A stretch of DNA of 64,000 nucleotides from JBJXGE01 sp046154185 (lineage in GTDB: Bacteria > Planctomycetota > UBA8108 > UBA1146 > JAJFFE01), in NCBI GenBank assembly GCA_046154185.1, contig JBJXGE010000032.1, forward strand, positions 124,001-188,000. Direction: 5' to 3'. Made by a program: the position numbers and the translations under genes. Positions 44,165 through 53,369 of this stretch are shown here, piece after piece. Each line of letters opens with the position of its first letter. Positions within the stretch are counted from its first letter, which is position 1. The notes under the pieces are model-generated. The model saw nothing but the letters and a program-made list of their open reading frames with translations. It searched no databases and was not told the DNA's origin.

Positions 44165-45265
44165 CTATACCGAAAATCTAAAGAACAGTACGTCGCCATC
44201 CTTCAACACGTAGTTCTTGCCTTCGACGCGCAAGAGCCCGGCGCTCTTGATCTGCGCTTCGCTGTGATGCCGCATCAAATCGTCGAAGTGGTAAACCTCG
44301 GCGCGAATAAAACCGCGCTCGAAATCACTGTGAATGACACCGGCTGCTTGCGGCGCCGTGGCGCCGACCGGAACGGTCCACGCCCGCACTTCCTTTTCAC
44401 CGGCGGTAAAGAAAGTCTGCAAGCGCAACAGCTCATGACCGGCGCGGATGACGCGATCGAGTCCCGATTCGGCAAGGCCGAGCGCCGCCAGAAATTGCTG
44501 TTTGTCGGCGCCGCCGAGTTCGGCGACCTCCGCCTCGATCTTGCCGCATATCGCGATGACGCGCGCCCCATCGCGCTCCGCGTAATCCGCGACGCGCTGA
44601 TAGAGCGGATTCGCCTCCACCGCGCCAAGATCGCTCTCATCGATGTTGGCAATGTAAAGCACGGGCTTCGCGGTAATGAGATGCAAATCGCGGACGTCCG
44701 CGAGTTCTTCCTCTGAAAGTGAGAGCTGACGCACCGGCTTCCCAGCTTCGAGACCGGTCCGCACCGTGCGGGCGACCGCTAACGCGCGCAGCGCGTCCGC
44801 GTCCGCGCCGCGCGTGCGCTTTTCGAGCGTCGACACCCGGCGGCTCACCGAGTCGAGGTCGGCCAGCATCAACTCCGTTTCGATCACCTCGATATCGCGA
44901 ATCGGATCGACGCCGCCATCGACGTGCACGACGTTTGGATCGGCGAAGCAGCGCACGACGTGCGCGATGGCCTGCGTGTCGCGAATGTGGCCGAGGAACT
45001 GGTTGCCAAGCCCTTCGCCCTTCGAAGCCCCGCGCACGAGTCCGGCGATATCAACGAAAGTCATCGAGGTCGGAATGATCTTCTGCGTCGGGATATATCG
45101 CGCGATGGCTTCGAGCCGCGGATCCGGCACTTGCACGATGCCCTTGTTCGGCTCGATCGTGCAGAACGGAAAATTGGCGGCCGCCGCGCCGGCGGACGTC
45201 AGCGCGTTGAAGATAGTCGACTTGCCGACGTTCGGCAGCCCAACGATTCCGCACTGAAATCCCAT
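44165..45265 (-). CDS. ychF: Ribosome-binding GTPase/ATPase YchF
   Basis: Obg-family P-loop ATPase that binds ribosomes and influences stress responses; 366 aa, normal length. MGFQCGIVGLPNVGKSTIFN gives Walker A, TFVDIAGLVRGASKGEGLGN the G3 region, followed by the TGS-like C-terminus (FTAGEKEVRAWTVPVGATAP, HSDFERGFIRAEVYHFDDLM). The NxxE replacement of NKxD that gives ATP preference is consistent with ANIDESD. It is 21 bp downstream of pepA, so it may be in the same transcript. Confidence 0.96.
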   Translation of the reverse strand: MGFQCGIVGLPNVGKSTIFNALTSAGAAAANFPFCTIEPNKGIVQVPDPRLEAIARYIPTQKIIPTSMTFVDIAGLVRGASKGEGLGNQFLGHIRDTQAIAHVVRCFADPNVVHVDGGVDPIRDIEVIETELMLADLDSVSRRVSTLEKRTRGADADALRALAVARTVRTGLEAGKPVRQLSLSEEELADVRDLHLITAKPVLYIANIDESDLGAVEANPLYQRVADYAERDGARVIAICGKIEAEVAELGGADKQQFLAALGLAESGLDRVIRAGHELLRLQTFFTAGEKEVRAWTVPVGATAPQAAGVIHSDFERGFIRAEVYHFDDLMRHHSEAQIKSAGLLRVEGKNYVLKDGDVLFFRFSV

Positions 45266-45286
45266 TCGCCCTCTTCGTCTCTTTGA

Positions 45287-46801
45287 CTACAACGGAAGTG
45301 ATTCTTCGGCGAGCTGAACCAAAGTGCGAACCGCGAAGCCCGAAGCGCCGCGCGGTCCGAGATCGTGATCGCGCTCGATCCAGGCGCACGATGCGATGTC
45401 GAGATGCACCCATGGTACGTCGCCGGCAAAGCGCGACAGGAACGCCGCGGCAGTACAAGCACCGCCAAAACGCCCGCCCGAGTTCTTGAGATCGGCGTGG
45501 TCGCTCTTCACGGCATCGAGATGCTCATCGTCGATCGGCATCGTCCACATTTTTTCGCCCAGGCGAGTGCCGAGCTCGGCGACGCGGCGCGCGAGTCGTT
45601 CGTCGCGACTGAAAACCCCCGCGCGCGAAGGTCCCAGAGCAACCGCGATCGAACCGGTCAGCGTCGCGACATCCACCAGCAAACTCGGTTCGTACTGCTG
45701 CGCGTAGTGGAGGGCGTCCGCCAAAGCCAAACGACCTTCGGCGTCCGTATTGATGATCTCGATCGTGAGGCCGTTGGCGCTGCGCAGGATGTCGCCCGGT
45801 CGATAGGCGCCACCGTCCGGCATGTTCTCGGCCGTCGGCACGAGACCGATGACGCGGCGACGTGGCGCAATGCGTCCGATCGCCGCCATGGCGCCGATGA
45901 CAGCGCCACCGCCGCACATGTCGTACTTCATGTCTTCCATGCCCTGCGCGGACTTGATGCTGATGCCACCGCTATCGAAAGTCACCGCTTTGCCGACAAG
46001 CACCAGCGGCGGACGCCCGTCGCCGCGACGCGGCGCATGCTCGAGAATGATCAATCGCGGCGGTCGCCGACTCCCCTGCCCAACCGCCAGTAATGCTCGC
46101 ATGCCCGCGCGCGCGAGTTGGCGCTCATCGAGCACTCGCGACTTGAGTCCGGCCTTGCGCGCCTCGACCCGCGCGCGCGCCGCGAGTTGCTCGGGACCTA
46201 AGTCGTTCGGCGGCAAATTGCCAAGCTCGCGACAAAGATTGATTCCGTACGCGAGCGCGTTTGCGCGCACGCTTCCATCACGTCGTTCGCTCGGAGTACT
46301 CGACTCCGAACTCTCGCAGAGAAGCAGCTCGCGGATCAGCGGACGCGCACTCGCATCACCGCTCTGCGACTTGTAGGTGAGAAATTTGTACGCGCCGAGC
46401 GCCGCGCCTTCCTCGACCAACGCGCGCAGTTCCGCGTGCGGAAGGGCGCGCGTGCGGGCAGTCGGAATGAGTAGCGCGGCCGTCTGCCCGGCCGTACGCG
46501 CGGCGGCGGCGGCGGCGATACCGGCGTAACGCCGAACGCGATCGGCCGTGAGGCTCTTCTTCTCGCCGAGGCCGATGAGCAACACGCGTTGCGCGCCCCG
46601 CTTACTCGGCGTGTGTAACAGAAGTCGCGTGCCTGCCGCTCCCGACAGATCGCCGCTGGCGAGGGCCGCGCGGGCGTCCGCCGGCACCCACTTCGCGGCG
46701 CCGGCATCGAGTTCCGCAGTCGCCGACGTTTGATAGACGGGCGCCATCAAGAGTGAAAGTCGGCGCGGGAGTCGCGTCGCCGGTTTATGAGTGATACGCA
46801 T
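45287..46801 (-). CDS. pepA: Leucyl aminopeptidase (M17 family)
   Basis: Di-metal aminopeptidase of about 504 aa. The C-terminal catalytic domain shows VGKAVTFDSGGISIKSAQGM, EDMKYDMCGGGAVIGAM and NTDAEGRLALADALHY (the M17 signature NTDAEGRL), with Lys, Asp and Glu metal ligands. The N-terminal domain is weakly conserved, as usual. An in-frame TTG at 46810 is an alternative start. It lies 28 bp after the thiolase gene of the acyl-CoA operon, so it may be its last or a linked member. Confidence 0.95.
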   Translation of the reverse strand: MRITHKPATRLPRRLSLLMAPVYQTSATAELDAGAAKWVPADARAALASGDLSGAAGTRLLLHTPSKRGAQRVLLIGLGEKKSLTADRVRRYAGIAAAAAARTAGQTAALLIPTARTRALPHAELRALVEEGAALGAYKFLTYKSQSGDASARPLIRELLLCESSESSTPSERRDGSVRANALAYGINLCRELGNLPPNDLGPEQLAARARVEARKAGLKSRVLDERQLARAGMRALLAVGQGSRRPPRLIILEHAPRRGDGRPPLVLVGKAVTFDSGGISIKSAQGMEDMKYDMCGGGAVIGAMAAIGRIAPRRRVIGLVPTAENMPDGGAYRPGDILRSANGLTIEIINTDAEGRLALADALHYAQQYEPSLLVDVATLTGSIAVALGPSRAGVFSRDERLARRVAELGTRLGEKMWTMPIDDEHLDAVKSDHADLKNSGGRFGGACTAAAFLSRFAGDVPWVHLDIASCAWIERDHDLGPRGASGFAVRTLVQLAEESLPL

Positions 46802-46828
46802 GTGGTTCAATTCTGGTGGACGAGTTGA

Positions 46829-48016
46829 TCAATCGCGGCCCGCACGCGAAACCTCGAGCGCGAGTCCCATGCCGCCCGAGATGCACAAGGTTGCGAGGCC
46901 GCGCTCGACACCGCGGCGACGCATTTCATGGAGCAACGTGACGACGATGCGCGCGCCGGTGGCGCCAATCGGATGCCCGAGTGCAATGGCGCCACCGCTC
47001 ACATTGAGACGCGCGCGATCCAGTCTGAGCTCGCGATCGCACGCGATCACCTGCGCCGCGAATGCTTCGTTCAACTCCACGAGTGGATAGTCGTCGAGTC
47101 GGCGGCCGTTCGCCGCCAACAACTTTCGCAGCGCCGGCACGGGTCCCATGCCCATGCGCCGCGGCTCGACGCCGGCGCGCGCGGAGTGGCCGATCTCTCC
47201 GATCGGACTCACGCCCAAGCGCCGCGCCGCGTCTTCCGAGGCGAGCAACACCGCGGCGGCGCCATCGGTGATGCCGGACGAATTGCCGGGATGCACCGTA
47301 CCGTTGTCGCGAAACACTGGCTTCAGTTTCGCCAACGACGCGAGCGTCGCGCCATCGCGCGGATGCTCGTCGGTGTCGATGCGAACCAGGTTCTTCCCGC
47401 CCGCGATTTCGACCGCCTCGATCTCGTCGCGAAACGCACCGCGCTGGCGCGCCGCTTCACAGCGAAGCTGCGACTCGAGGGCGTACTGATCCTGCTCCTC
47501 GCGCGAGATGTGAAACTCATCCGCAAGATTCTCGGCGGTCGCCCCCATGAGCTGATCGGCGAGCGGACAATGAAATCCATCGCGGTACATACCATCGACA
47601 AGTTGTCCGTGGCCGAGCCGATAACCGGTGCGCGCGTCCTCCAGATAAAACGGCATGCGCGACATGCTCTCAGCGCCGCCCGCCACGACGACCTGCGCGT
47701 CGCCGCGGCGGATCGCGTCGGCGCCGTGGATGATCGACAACAACCCCGAGCCGCACGCCATATTCACCGTATACGCCGTCGTCGCCACCGGGAGGCCGGC
47801 GCCGATGGCCACCTGGCGCGCGGGGTTCGGTCCCGAACCGGCTTGGCGTCCAACGCCGAAAATCAACTCATCGATTTGATCGGCGCGAACGCCGATGCGT
47901 GCGAGCAGCGGCTTCACGACCCGCACGCCGAGCTGCGGCGCGCTGAGGGATGACAGTCCGCCGAGAAACTTGCCGATGGGCGTTCGCAAGGCGCCCAACA
48001 CCACGACGCGAATCAT
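46829..48016 (-). CDS. Acetyl-CoA acetyltransferase (thiolase)
   Basis: 395-aa thiolase with active-site Cys in VNMACGSGLLSIIHGADAIR, His in GGAIALGHPIGATGARIVV, and C-terminal Cys in TLCISGGMGLALEV. The start, MIRVVVLGALRTPIGKFLGG, is typical. ATG 48016 overlaps the TGA stop of the upstream acyl-CoA dehydrogenase (ATGA), so translation is coupled. It probably performs the last cleavage in the operon's degradation route. Confidence 0.95.
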   Translation of the reverse strand: MIRVVVLGALRTPIGKFLGGLSSLSAPQLGVRVVKPLLARIGVRADQIDELIFGVGRQAGSGPNPARQVAIGAGLPVATTAYTVNMACGSGLLSIIHGADAIRRGDAQVVVAGGAESMSRMPFYLEDARTGYRLGHGQLVDGMYRDGFHCPLADQLMGATAENLADEFHISREEQDQYALESQLRCEAARQRGAFRDEIEAVEIAGGKNLVRIDTDEHPRDGATLASLAKLKPVFRDNGTVHPGNSSGITDGAAAVLLASEDAARRLGVSPIGEIGHSARAGVEPRRMGMGPVPALRKLLAANGRRLDDYPLVELNEAFAAQVIACDRELRLDRARLNVSGGAIALGHPIGATGARIVVTLLHEMRRRGVERGLATLCISGGMGLALEVSRAGRD

Positions 48017-49152
48017 GTCGTCGCTCCGATCCAGGTGTCCGCTACGATCAGTCGTTGTGCGTGATTCACGCCGCCCATGACCTCCAGCATCTTCGCATCG
48101 CGATACATGCGCTCGACCGGGTATTCGCGGGAGAAGCCGTTGCCGCCCAAAATCTGCACGGCGTCTTTCGCGATCTGGTAGGCGGTCTCGCTCGCGAAGT
48201 ACTTCGCTTGCGCCGCTTCCGCGATCGCCGGCTCGTTGCGATCGAGCACGGCGGCGGCGCGATAGGTCAAGAGTCGCGCGGCCTCGGCCGTCGCCACTGC
48301 GGCGCCAAACTTGAGTCGCAGCGCCTCGAAGCGATCGATCGTGACGCCGAAAGCGCGCCGCTGCGCCGCGTAGCCGCGCGCGTAGACGATCGCGGTGCGG
48401 CTCAGGCCGTTCGCCAGCGCGGCGAGTGCGACGCTCGCAGTGGCGCCGACGCGCGCGAGTTGCGCCGGCGTCAACGGTCCGCTCCCGAGCCGCGCGCTGG
48501 CGTCGACGCGCACGGCAGCGAGATTCACGTCCGCCAATTCGCCGCCGCGCAACCCGAGTAGATCGGCGTCCTCGGCGACTGTGAGGCCGGCGGCGTGCGC
48601 GCGTTCAACGATGAAGAGTTCCGGCTCACCGGTCGACGCACCCGTGCCGACGACGACTACGAACACGTCGGCGCGGCGCGCGGCGGCGACGAGGCGCTTG
48701 CGACCATGCAACAGGATCGCGTCCGATTCCGCGTCGCGCTCGGCGCGCGCGGTCAAGACTCCGGGCGTCGCGAGTTTCTCCAGATGTGCCCACGCCGCGG
48801 CGCGGCGACCGCTCGCGAGTTCCGGAAGCCAACGCGCCTTTTGCTCGGCGCTACCGTGCGCCGCTATCGCCAAGCTCGCGCACGCATGACTCGCGACCGC
48901 GACGGCGGTTCCCGCGCAGCCGCGCGCGAGCTCCTCCAGAATGATGATCTGCATCAACAGGTCGCCACCAGTGCCGCCATACGCTTCCGGCAACGCGGCG
49001 CCGAGGAGGCCCAACGCGCCCAATCGCGCGAGTTGATCCTCGGCGCTCCGACCGCTTTGATCGACATGCTCGGCGTTTGGTGAGAGTTCGTGGTCGGCGA
49101 AGTCCGCAACCATGTCACGGATGGCTTGATGCTCGTCGCTGAAACGGATCAA
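48013..49152 (-). CDS. Acyl-CoA dehydrogenase
   Basis: FAD-dependent acyl-CoA dehydrogenase of 379 aa. N-terminal helix MIRFSDEHQAIRDMVADFAD, FAD/substrate region ALPEAYGGTGGDLLMQIIIL, and C-terminal AKYFASETAYQIAKDAVQIL with GGNGFSREYPVERMYRDAKM (catalytic-base region of the family). The middle domain is Ala-rich and more divergent than the second copy at 50123-51265. Starts with TTG at 49152, overlapping the MeaB stop by four bases. The substrate chain is unknown. Confidence 0.92.
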   Translation of the reverse strand: MIRFSDEHQAIRDMVADFADHELSPNAEHVDQSGRSAEDQLARLGALGLLGAALPEAYGGTGGDLLMQIIILEELARGCAGTAVAVASHACASLAIAAHGSAEQKARWLPELASGRRAAAWAHLEKLATPGVLTARAERDAESDAILLHGRKRLVAAARRADVFVVVVGTGASTGEPELFIVERAHAAGLTVAEDADLLGLRGGELADVNLAAVRVDASARLGSGPLTPAQLARVGATASVALAALANGLSRTAIVYARGYAAQRRAFGVTIDRFEALRLKFGAAVATAEAARLLTYRAAAVLDRNEPAIAEAAQAKYFASETAYQIAKDAVQILGGNGFSREYPVERMYRDAKMLEVMGGVNHAQRLIVADTWIGATT

Positions 49153-50126
49153 TGTTCCGTCCTATCTCGGCCCCCGCTTTGGTCGCCACGCACGAGCTCC
49201 GCGATCACGTCCGCAAAATCGCGGCGCCCGGTTGCAATTTCGCGCGCCAACGCGCTCGCGCGCACCCGTCCCCCGCCGCGTGACCAACCGCTCTCGATCC
49301 ACTGTGCTTCTGCTCGCTCGATCAAGCGGCGCTCAAGGCGCGCCGTCAGGCGGTCGGAAGCTGACGCCTGCCGCACAGTAGCTGCGGTCTCGCCCATCGC
49401 TTGCACGAGTGCTTCGATGCCGGCACCGGTGTTCGCGCTCACTGCGAGCGGCTCGGGCGCTCCGCGCTCGTGCGCCAACTCGCGCAAGAGGCCAACGGTC
49501 TCGTCCGCACCGGGTCGATCGCACTTGTTCACAACAATTCGGTGCACCAGTTCCAAGAGCCCGGCTTTCAAGTACTGCACGACATCTCCTGAATCCGGCG
49601 CCACCAACAGATGTATCTCGTCGGCAACCGCGACAATTCCCAGCTCCAACTGACCGACACCGACGGTCTCGATCAACACGAGTGTGAAACCGGCGCAAGC
49701 GAGTAACTCCGCCGCTTCGTCGCAAGCGACGGCGACACCCCCGACCGCACCACGACTCGCAAAGCTGCGGATGTACACACCGTCGTCGTTGGCGTGACCG
49801 CCCATGCGCACGCGGTCGCCTAGCACCGCACCCCCCGTGATCGGACTTGTCGGGTCGACGGCCAGTACCGCGACGCGTTCACCGCGCGCGCGCAACTCGA
49901 CGATCAACCGCGCCGTCACCGAGCTCTTGCCGACCCCGGGAGCACCCGTGATGCCGAATCGCACACACTTCGCCAGCCGCGGTTCATTGCCGGCCCGCAG
50001 CGCGGTCAGCAACGCATCCGTTTGCGGATGGCGATTCTCGATCCACGTCAGCGCACGCCCCAGCTCGCGCCGGGCGCCGCTTCGCACTCCCGCCACCACC
50101 GCGCTCAGCTCGAGCTCGACGGTCAC
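49149..50126 (-). CDS. meaB: Methylmalonyl-CoA mutase-associated GTPase MeaB
   Basis: G3E-family GTPase chaperone that loads and protects adenosylcobalamin on acyl-CoA mutases; 325 aa. P-loop GITGAPGVGKSSVTARLI, VLAVDPTSPITGGAVLGDRV and DRVRMGGHANDDGVYIRSFA are the MeaB signatures, with VIETVGVGQLELGIVAVADE. Its start codon is GTG at 50126, overlapping the acyl-CoA dehydrogenase stop. The mutase it would serve is not in this operon; icmF (58607-61804) carries its own G-domain. Confidence 0.95.
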   Translation of the reverse strand: MTVELELSAVVAGVRSGARRELGRALTWIENRHPQTDALLTALRAGNEPRLAKCVRFGITGAPGVGKSSVTARLIVELRARGERVAVLAVDPTSPITGGAVLGDRVRMGGHANDDGVYIRSFASRGAVGGVAVACDEAAELLACAGFTLVLIETVGVGQLELGIVAVADEIHLLVAPDSGDVVQYLKAGLLELVHRIVVNKCDRPGADETVGLLRELAHERGAPEPLAVSANTGAGIEALVQAMGETAATVRQASASDRLTARLERRLIERAEAQWIESGWSRGGGRVRASALAREIATGRRDFADVIAELVRGDQSGGRDRTEH

Positions 50127-51265
50127 GCTGGTCGCGCATTCTTCAGAGTCTGCCGCGCGATCACGAGTCTCTGAATCTCGCTCGTGCCCTCGTAGATCTC
50201 CGTGATGCGCGCGTCGCGAAACAAGCGATCAACGCTCGCGCCGCGACAAATCCCTTCACCGCCGTGAATCTGCACAGCTTCGCGCGCCGCGCGATTCGAC
50301 GTTTCGGAGGCGTAGAGTTTCGCTTTTGACGCCTCGACCGAGTGCGGCCGGCCGCGGTCCTTGAGACTCGCGGCACGGTAAGTCAGCAGGCGGGCGGCAT
50401 CGATTTCCATCGCCATGTCCGCCAGCTTGTGCTGCAGCGCTTGTGAATGCTGGAGCGATTCGTTGCGCTCGAGGTAGCGAAGCGAAGCCTCGAGGCACGC
50501 TTGCGCAATGCCGACCGCCTGGGTCGCAATACCAATGCGACCTCCATCCAACGTATGCATCGCGATCTTGAAACCCTGTCCCTCCTCACCGAGCAAGTTC
50601 TCGACCGGGACTTCGAGATCCTCGAACACGAGCTGTACGGTGTCCGAGCCGCGAATGCCGAGTTTCAGCTCCTTCTTGCCAACTTGAAAACCGCTGAACT
50701 CGCGCTCGACGATAAACGCGCAGATGCCCTTCGGCCCTTTCGCGGCATCGAGAGTCGCAAAAGTGATCACGACGTCGGCCTTCGAGCCGTTGGTGATCCA
50801 CGCTTTGGTGCCATTCAAAATGTATTTGTTGCCGGCGCGCCGGCAGGTCGTTTCGATCGCCGCCGCATCGGAGCCGTGATTCGGCTCAGTGATGGCGTAC
50901 GCGCCAAGGCTTTTTCCGGACGCCAGGCGCGGCAAGTACCGCGCGCATTGGGCCGGGTTCCCGAAGGTGATGAGCGGATGCGTGAGCAGCGAATTGTGCA
51001 CCGAGACCGTGACACCGGTCGATGCGCAACCGCGATGAATTTCTTCGAGCGCGCAAGTCAAGCCGACCGTGTCGAGTCCGAGTCCGCCCATCTGCTCGGA
51101 GACTAAGATGCCGAGAAACCCGAGTCCGGCGAGTTTCTCGATCTGCTCGGCGGGAAACTCCTCGTTGCGATCGTAGCGATCAGCACTCGGCATCAAGATC
51201 TTGTCGGCAAACTCCCGGGCCATGTCCTGTAGCTGAAGGTGTTTTTGACTCAGCTCGAAGTTCAT
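50123..51265 (-). CDS. Acyl-CoA dehydrogenase (short/branched-chain or butyryl type)
   Basis: 380-aa flavoprotein. FELSQKHLQLQDMAREFADK at the N-terminus, GFLGILVSEQMGGLGLDTVG, FAD-binding YAITEPNHGSDAAAIETTCR, and C-terminal RAAREAVQIHGGEGICRGAS with the catalytic-base segment IYEGTSEIQRLVIARQTL. The Glu of YEGTSEIQ is at the usual position for short-chain and branched-chain family members. AGAGGA is six nt from ATG 51265. First dehydrogenase in the operon, 34 bp after the 3-hydroxyacyl-CoA dehydrogenase. Confidence 0.95.
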   Translation of the reverse strand: MNFELSQKHLQLQDMAREFADKILMPSADRYDRNEEFPAEQIEKLAGLGFLGILVSEQMGGLGLDTVGLTCALEEIHRGCASTGVTVSVHNSLLTHPLITFGNPAQCARYLPRLASGKSLGAYAITEPNHGSDAAAIETTCRRAGNKYILNGTKAWITNGSKADVVITFATLDAAKGPKGICAFIVEREFSGFQVGKKELKLGIRGSDTVQLVFEDLEVPVENLLGEEGQGFKIAMHTLDGGRIGIATQAVGIAQACLEASLRYLERNESLQHSQALQHKLADMAMEIDAARLLTYRAASLKDRGRPHSVEASKAKLYASETSNRAAREAVQIHGGEGICRGASVDRLFRDARITEIYEGTSEIQRLVIARQTLKNARPA

Positions 51266-51299
51266 GGCGATCCTCTGTTCTCGACTTTCGCTCGATGCT

Positions 51300-52175
51300 T
51301 TACGCGCGTACCGCTGAGTATTCGAAGAAACCGCGTCCTGACTTCCGTCCTAGATGCCCGGCCGCCACCATGCGACGCAATAACGGGCAAGCGCGATACT
51401 TCGGGTCCCCAAGTCCGGTATGAAGTACTTCTAGAATGTGCAGGCAAACATCGAGGCCGATGAAGTCGGCTAACGTGAGCGGACCCATCGGATGGTTCAT
51501 GCCAAGCTTCATGACGTCGTCGATCGCTTGCGGAGTCGCGACGCCTTCCATGACACAGAACATCGCCTCGTTCAGCATCGGCATCAACACGCGATTCGAG
51601 ACGAAGCCGGGGTAGTCGGTGGACTCGACCGGCGTTTTGCCGAGTGCGAGCGCCACTTCGCGAATCGCCTTCGCCGTGGCATCGCTCGTTGAATGACCGC
51701 GAATCACTTCGATTAACTTCATGAGCGGCACCGGATTCATGAAGTGCATCCCAATGAACTGCGCTGGTCGGCCGGTCGCCGTGGCGAGGCTCGTGATGGA
51801 GATTGAAGATGTGTTTGAAGCGATGATCGCCGCCGGCGCAAGTAACTCGTCGAGCTGATGATGAATGTCGAGTTTCAGCGTGCGCTGCTCCGGAACCGCC
51901 TCGATCGCGAGCTGCGCGTCGACTGCGGAATCGAGTGTCGGCGCGAAGTGGAGCCGCGCGAGCGCCGCCGTCGTCTGCTCGAGCGTGAGCTTGCCCTTTT
52001 GGACCAGCTTCTCGAGGCTCTTCTCGATGCCGACCTTGGCGCGCGTTAGCGCCGTCTCGAACGGATCGATCAGCGTCACCGTGTAACCGCCCGTCGCGAA
52101 CACCTGGGCGATACCATTGCCCATGGTGCCGGCGCCGACCACCGCCACGTTGCGCAAGCTCTCGAGAAAACTCAT
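51300..52175 (-). CDS. 3-hydroxybutyryl-CoA (3-hydroxyacyl-CoA) dehydrogenase
   Basis: NAD-dependent oxidation of 3-hydroxyacyl-CoA; about 291 aa. Rossmann motif NVAVVGAGTMGNGIAQVFAT, ASNTSSISITSLATATGRPA, catalytic His in GMHFMNPVPLMKLIEVIRGH, and the C-terminal GMNHPMGPLTLADFIGLDVC. An in-frame ATG at 52196 exists, but a GGGAG site fits ATG 52175. It heads the operon of two dehydrogenases, MeaB and thiolase. Confidence 0.94.
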   Translation of the reverse strand: MSFLESLRNVAVVGAGTMGNGIAQVFATGGYTVTLIDPFETALTRAKVGIEKSLEKLVQKGKLTLEQTTAALARLHFAPTLDSAVDAQLAIEAVPEQRTLKLDIHHQLDELLAPAAIIASNTSSISITSLATATGRPAQFIGMHFMNPVPLMKLIEVIRGHSTSDATAKAIREVALALGKTPVESTDYPGFVSNRVLMPMLNEAMFCVMEGVATPQAIDDVMKLGMNHPMGPLTLADFIGLDVCLHILEVLHTGLGDPKYRACPLLRRMVAAGHLGRKSGRGFFEYSAVRA

Positions 52176-52376
52176 CTTGTCTCCCACCAAATTCATGGTG
52201 TCACTGACCCGCCGACGCCAACTCGCTCGGGCTCATCTTTCCCAGCTCGAGCGGAAGTCAAAAAATGGCTTGGGATTGTAAGAATCGCCTCGCGCTGTTT
52301 CAAGCCGACTGGATTGCCGCGAAGCAACCGAGTATGCAGGTCAACTCGTCGAATGTTCGCGAGAGGATGCCACTTC

Positions 52377-53363
52377 ATGATCGAAGCGGAGCAGCTTAGC
52401 AAGACCTTTAGGGTGCCAAAAAAACTTCCCGGGCTCAAAGGCTCGCTGCGCGCACTCTTTCGCCGCGAGTCGGTCGAGCGCGAGGCCGTCAAGTCCGCAA
52501 CGTTTCACGTCGGCGAAGGCGAGATCGTCGGACTCGTCGGCGCCAACGGCGCCGGCAAGACCACGCTCGTAAAAATGCTGGCCGGGATCATCCATCCGAC
52601 GGCAGGCACGGCGCGAGTGCTCGGCCACGTGCCGTGGCGGCGCGAGAACGGGTTGCGGCGACAGATGGCGCTCATTATGGGCCAGAAGGCGCAACTTTGG
52701 TGGGATCTCCCGGCGGCCGATTGCTTCTTGCTGCTCAAAGAGATCTATCAACTGGCGGAGCCGGTTTTTCGCGCGAATCTCGACTATTTGACGGAAGTGC
52801 TCGGCGTTCGCGATCAGCTCCATGTGCAAATCCGGCGACTCTCGCTCGGCGAGCGCATGAAAATGGAATTGATCGCCGCGCTCCTACACGGCCCGCGCGT
52901 CGTTTACCTCGACGAACCGACGATTGGGCTCGACCTCACGGCGCAACGCGCGATTCGCGATTTTCTGCTGCGCTATCGAGAAGAGCATCGGCCGGCGATG
53001 CTCCTCACGAGTCACTACATGGAGGACATTGAGCGACTCTGCCAGCGCATCATCATTCTGCGCGCCGGCGAAATCGTCTACGACGGATCGCTGAGCGGCG
53101 TCGCGGAGGTTTACTCGGCGCACAAGATCGTCTGCGCGCATCTGCGCAAGTCGGACGGCGAGCTGCCGCGCCCGGACTCCTGGAGCGCCTACGGCGAGAT
53201 CGTGCGCTGCGAGCCACACGAAGTGAGGCTGCGCGTGCCGCGCCAACAAGTCGCCGCCGCCGCCGCCGCGCTGCTCGCCGCGTTGCCGGTCGCCGATCTC
53301 AGCATCGAAGAAGTCGATATCGCCACCGTCATCGAAGAACTCATTCGCGAGCGACAGAAGTAG
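52377..53363 (+). CDS. ABC-2 type exporter ATP-binding protein
   Basis: ATPase of an ABC exporter, 328 aa. Walker A LVGANGAGKTTLVKMLAG, signature region RRLSLGERMKMELIAALLHG, Walker B RVVYLDEPTIGLD and H-loop LLTSHYMEDIERL are complete. The stretch RRQMALIMGQKAQLWWDLPA is typical of the COG4586 subfamily that works with two ABC-2 permeases of the COG4587/COG3694 type. ATG 52377 follows GAGAGGA. Heads a three-gene transcript with the two permeases. The substrate is unknown. Confidence 0.93.
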   Translation: MIEAEQLSKTFRVPKKLPGLKGSLRALFRRESVEREAVKSATFHVGEGEIVGLVGANGAGKTTLVKMLAGIIHPTAGTARVLGHVPWRRENGLRRQMALIMGQKAQLWWDLPAADCFLLLKEIYQLAEPVFRANLDYLTEVLGVRDQLHVQIRRLSLGERMKMELIAALLHGPRVVYLDEPTIGLDLTAQRAIRDFLLRYREEHRPAMLLTSHYMEDIERLCQRIIILRAGEIVYDGSLSGVAEVYSAHKIVCAHLRKSDGELPRPDSWSAYGEIVRCEPHEVRLRVPRQQVAAAAAALLAALPVADLSIEEVDIATVIEELIRERQK

Positions 53364-53369
53364 CCGATC

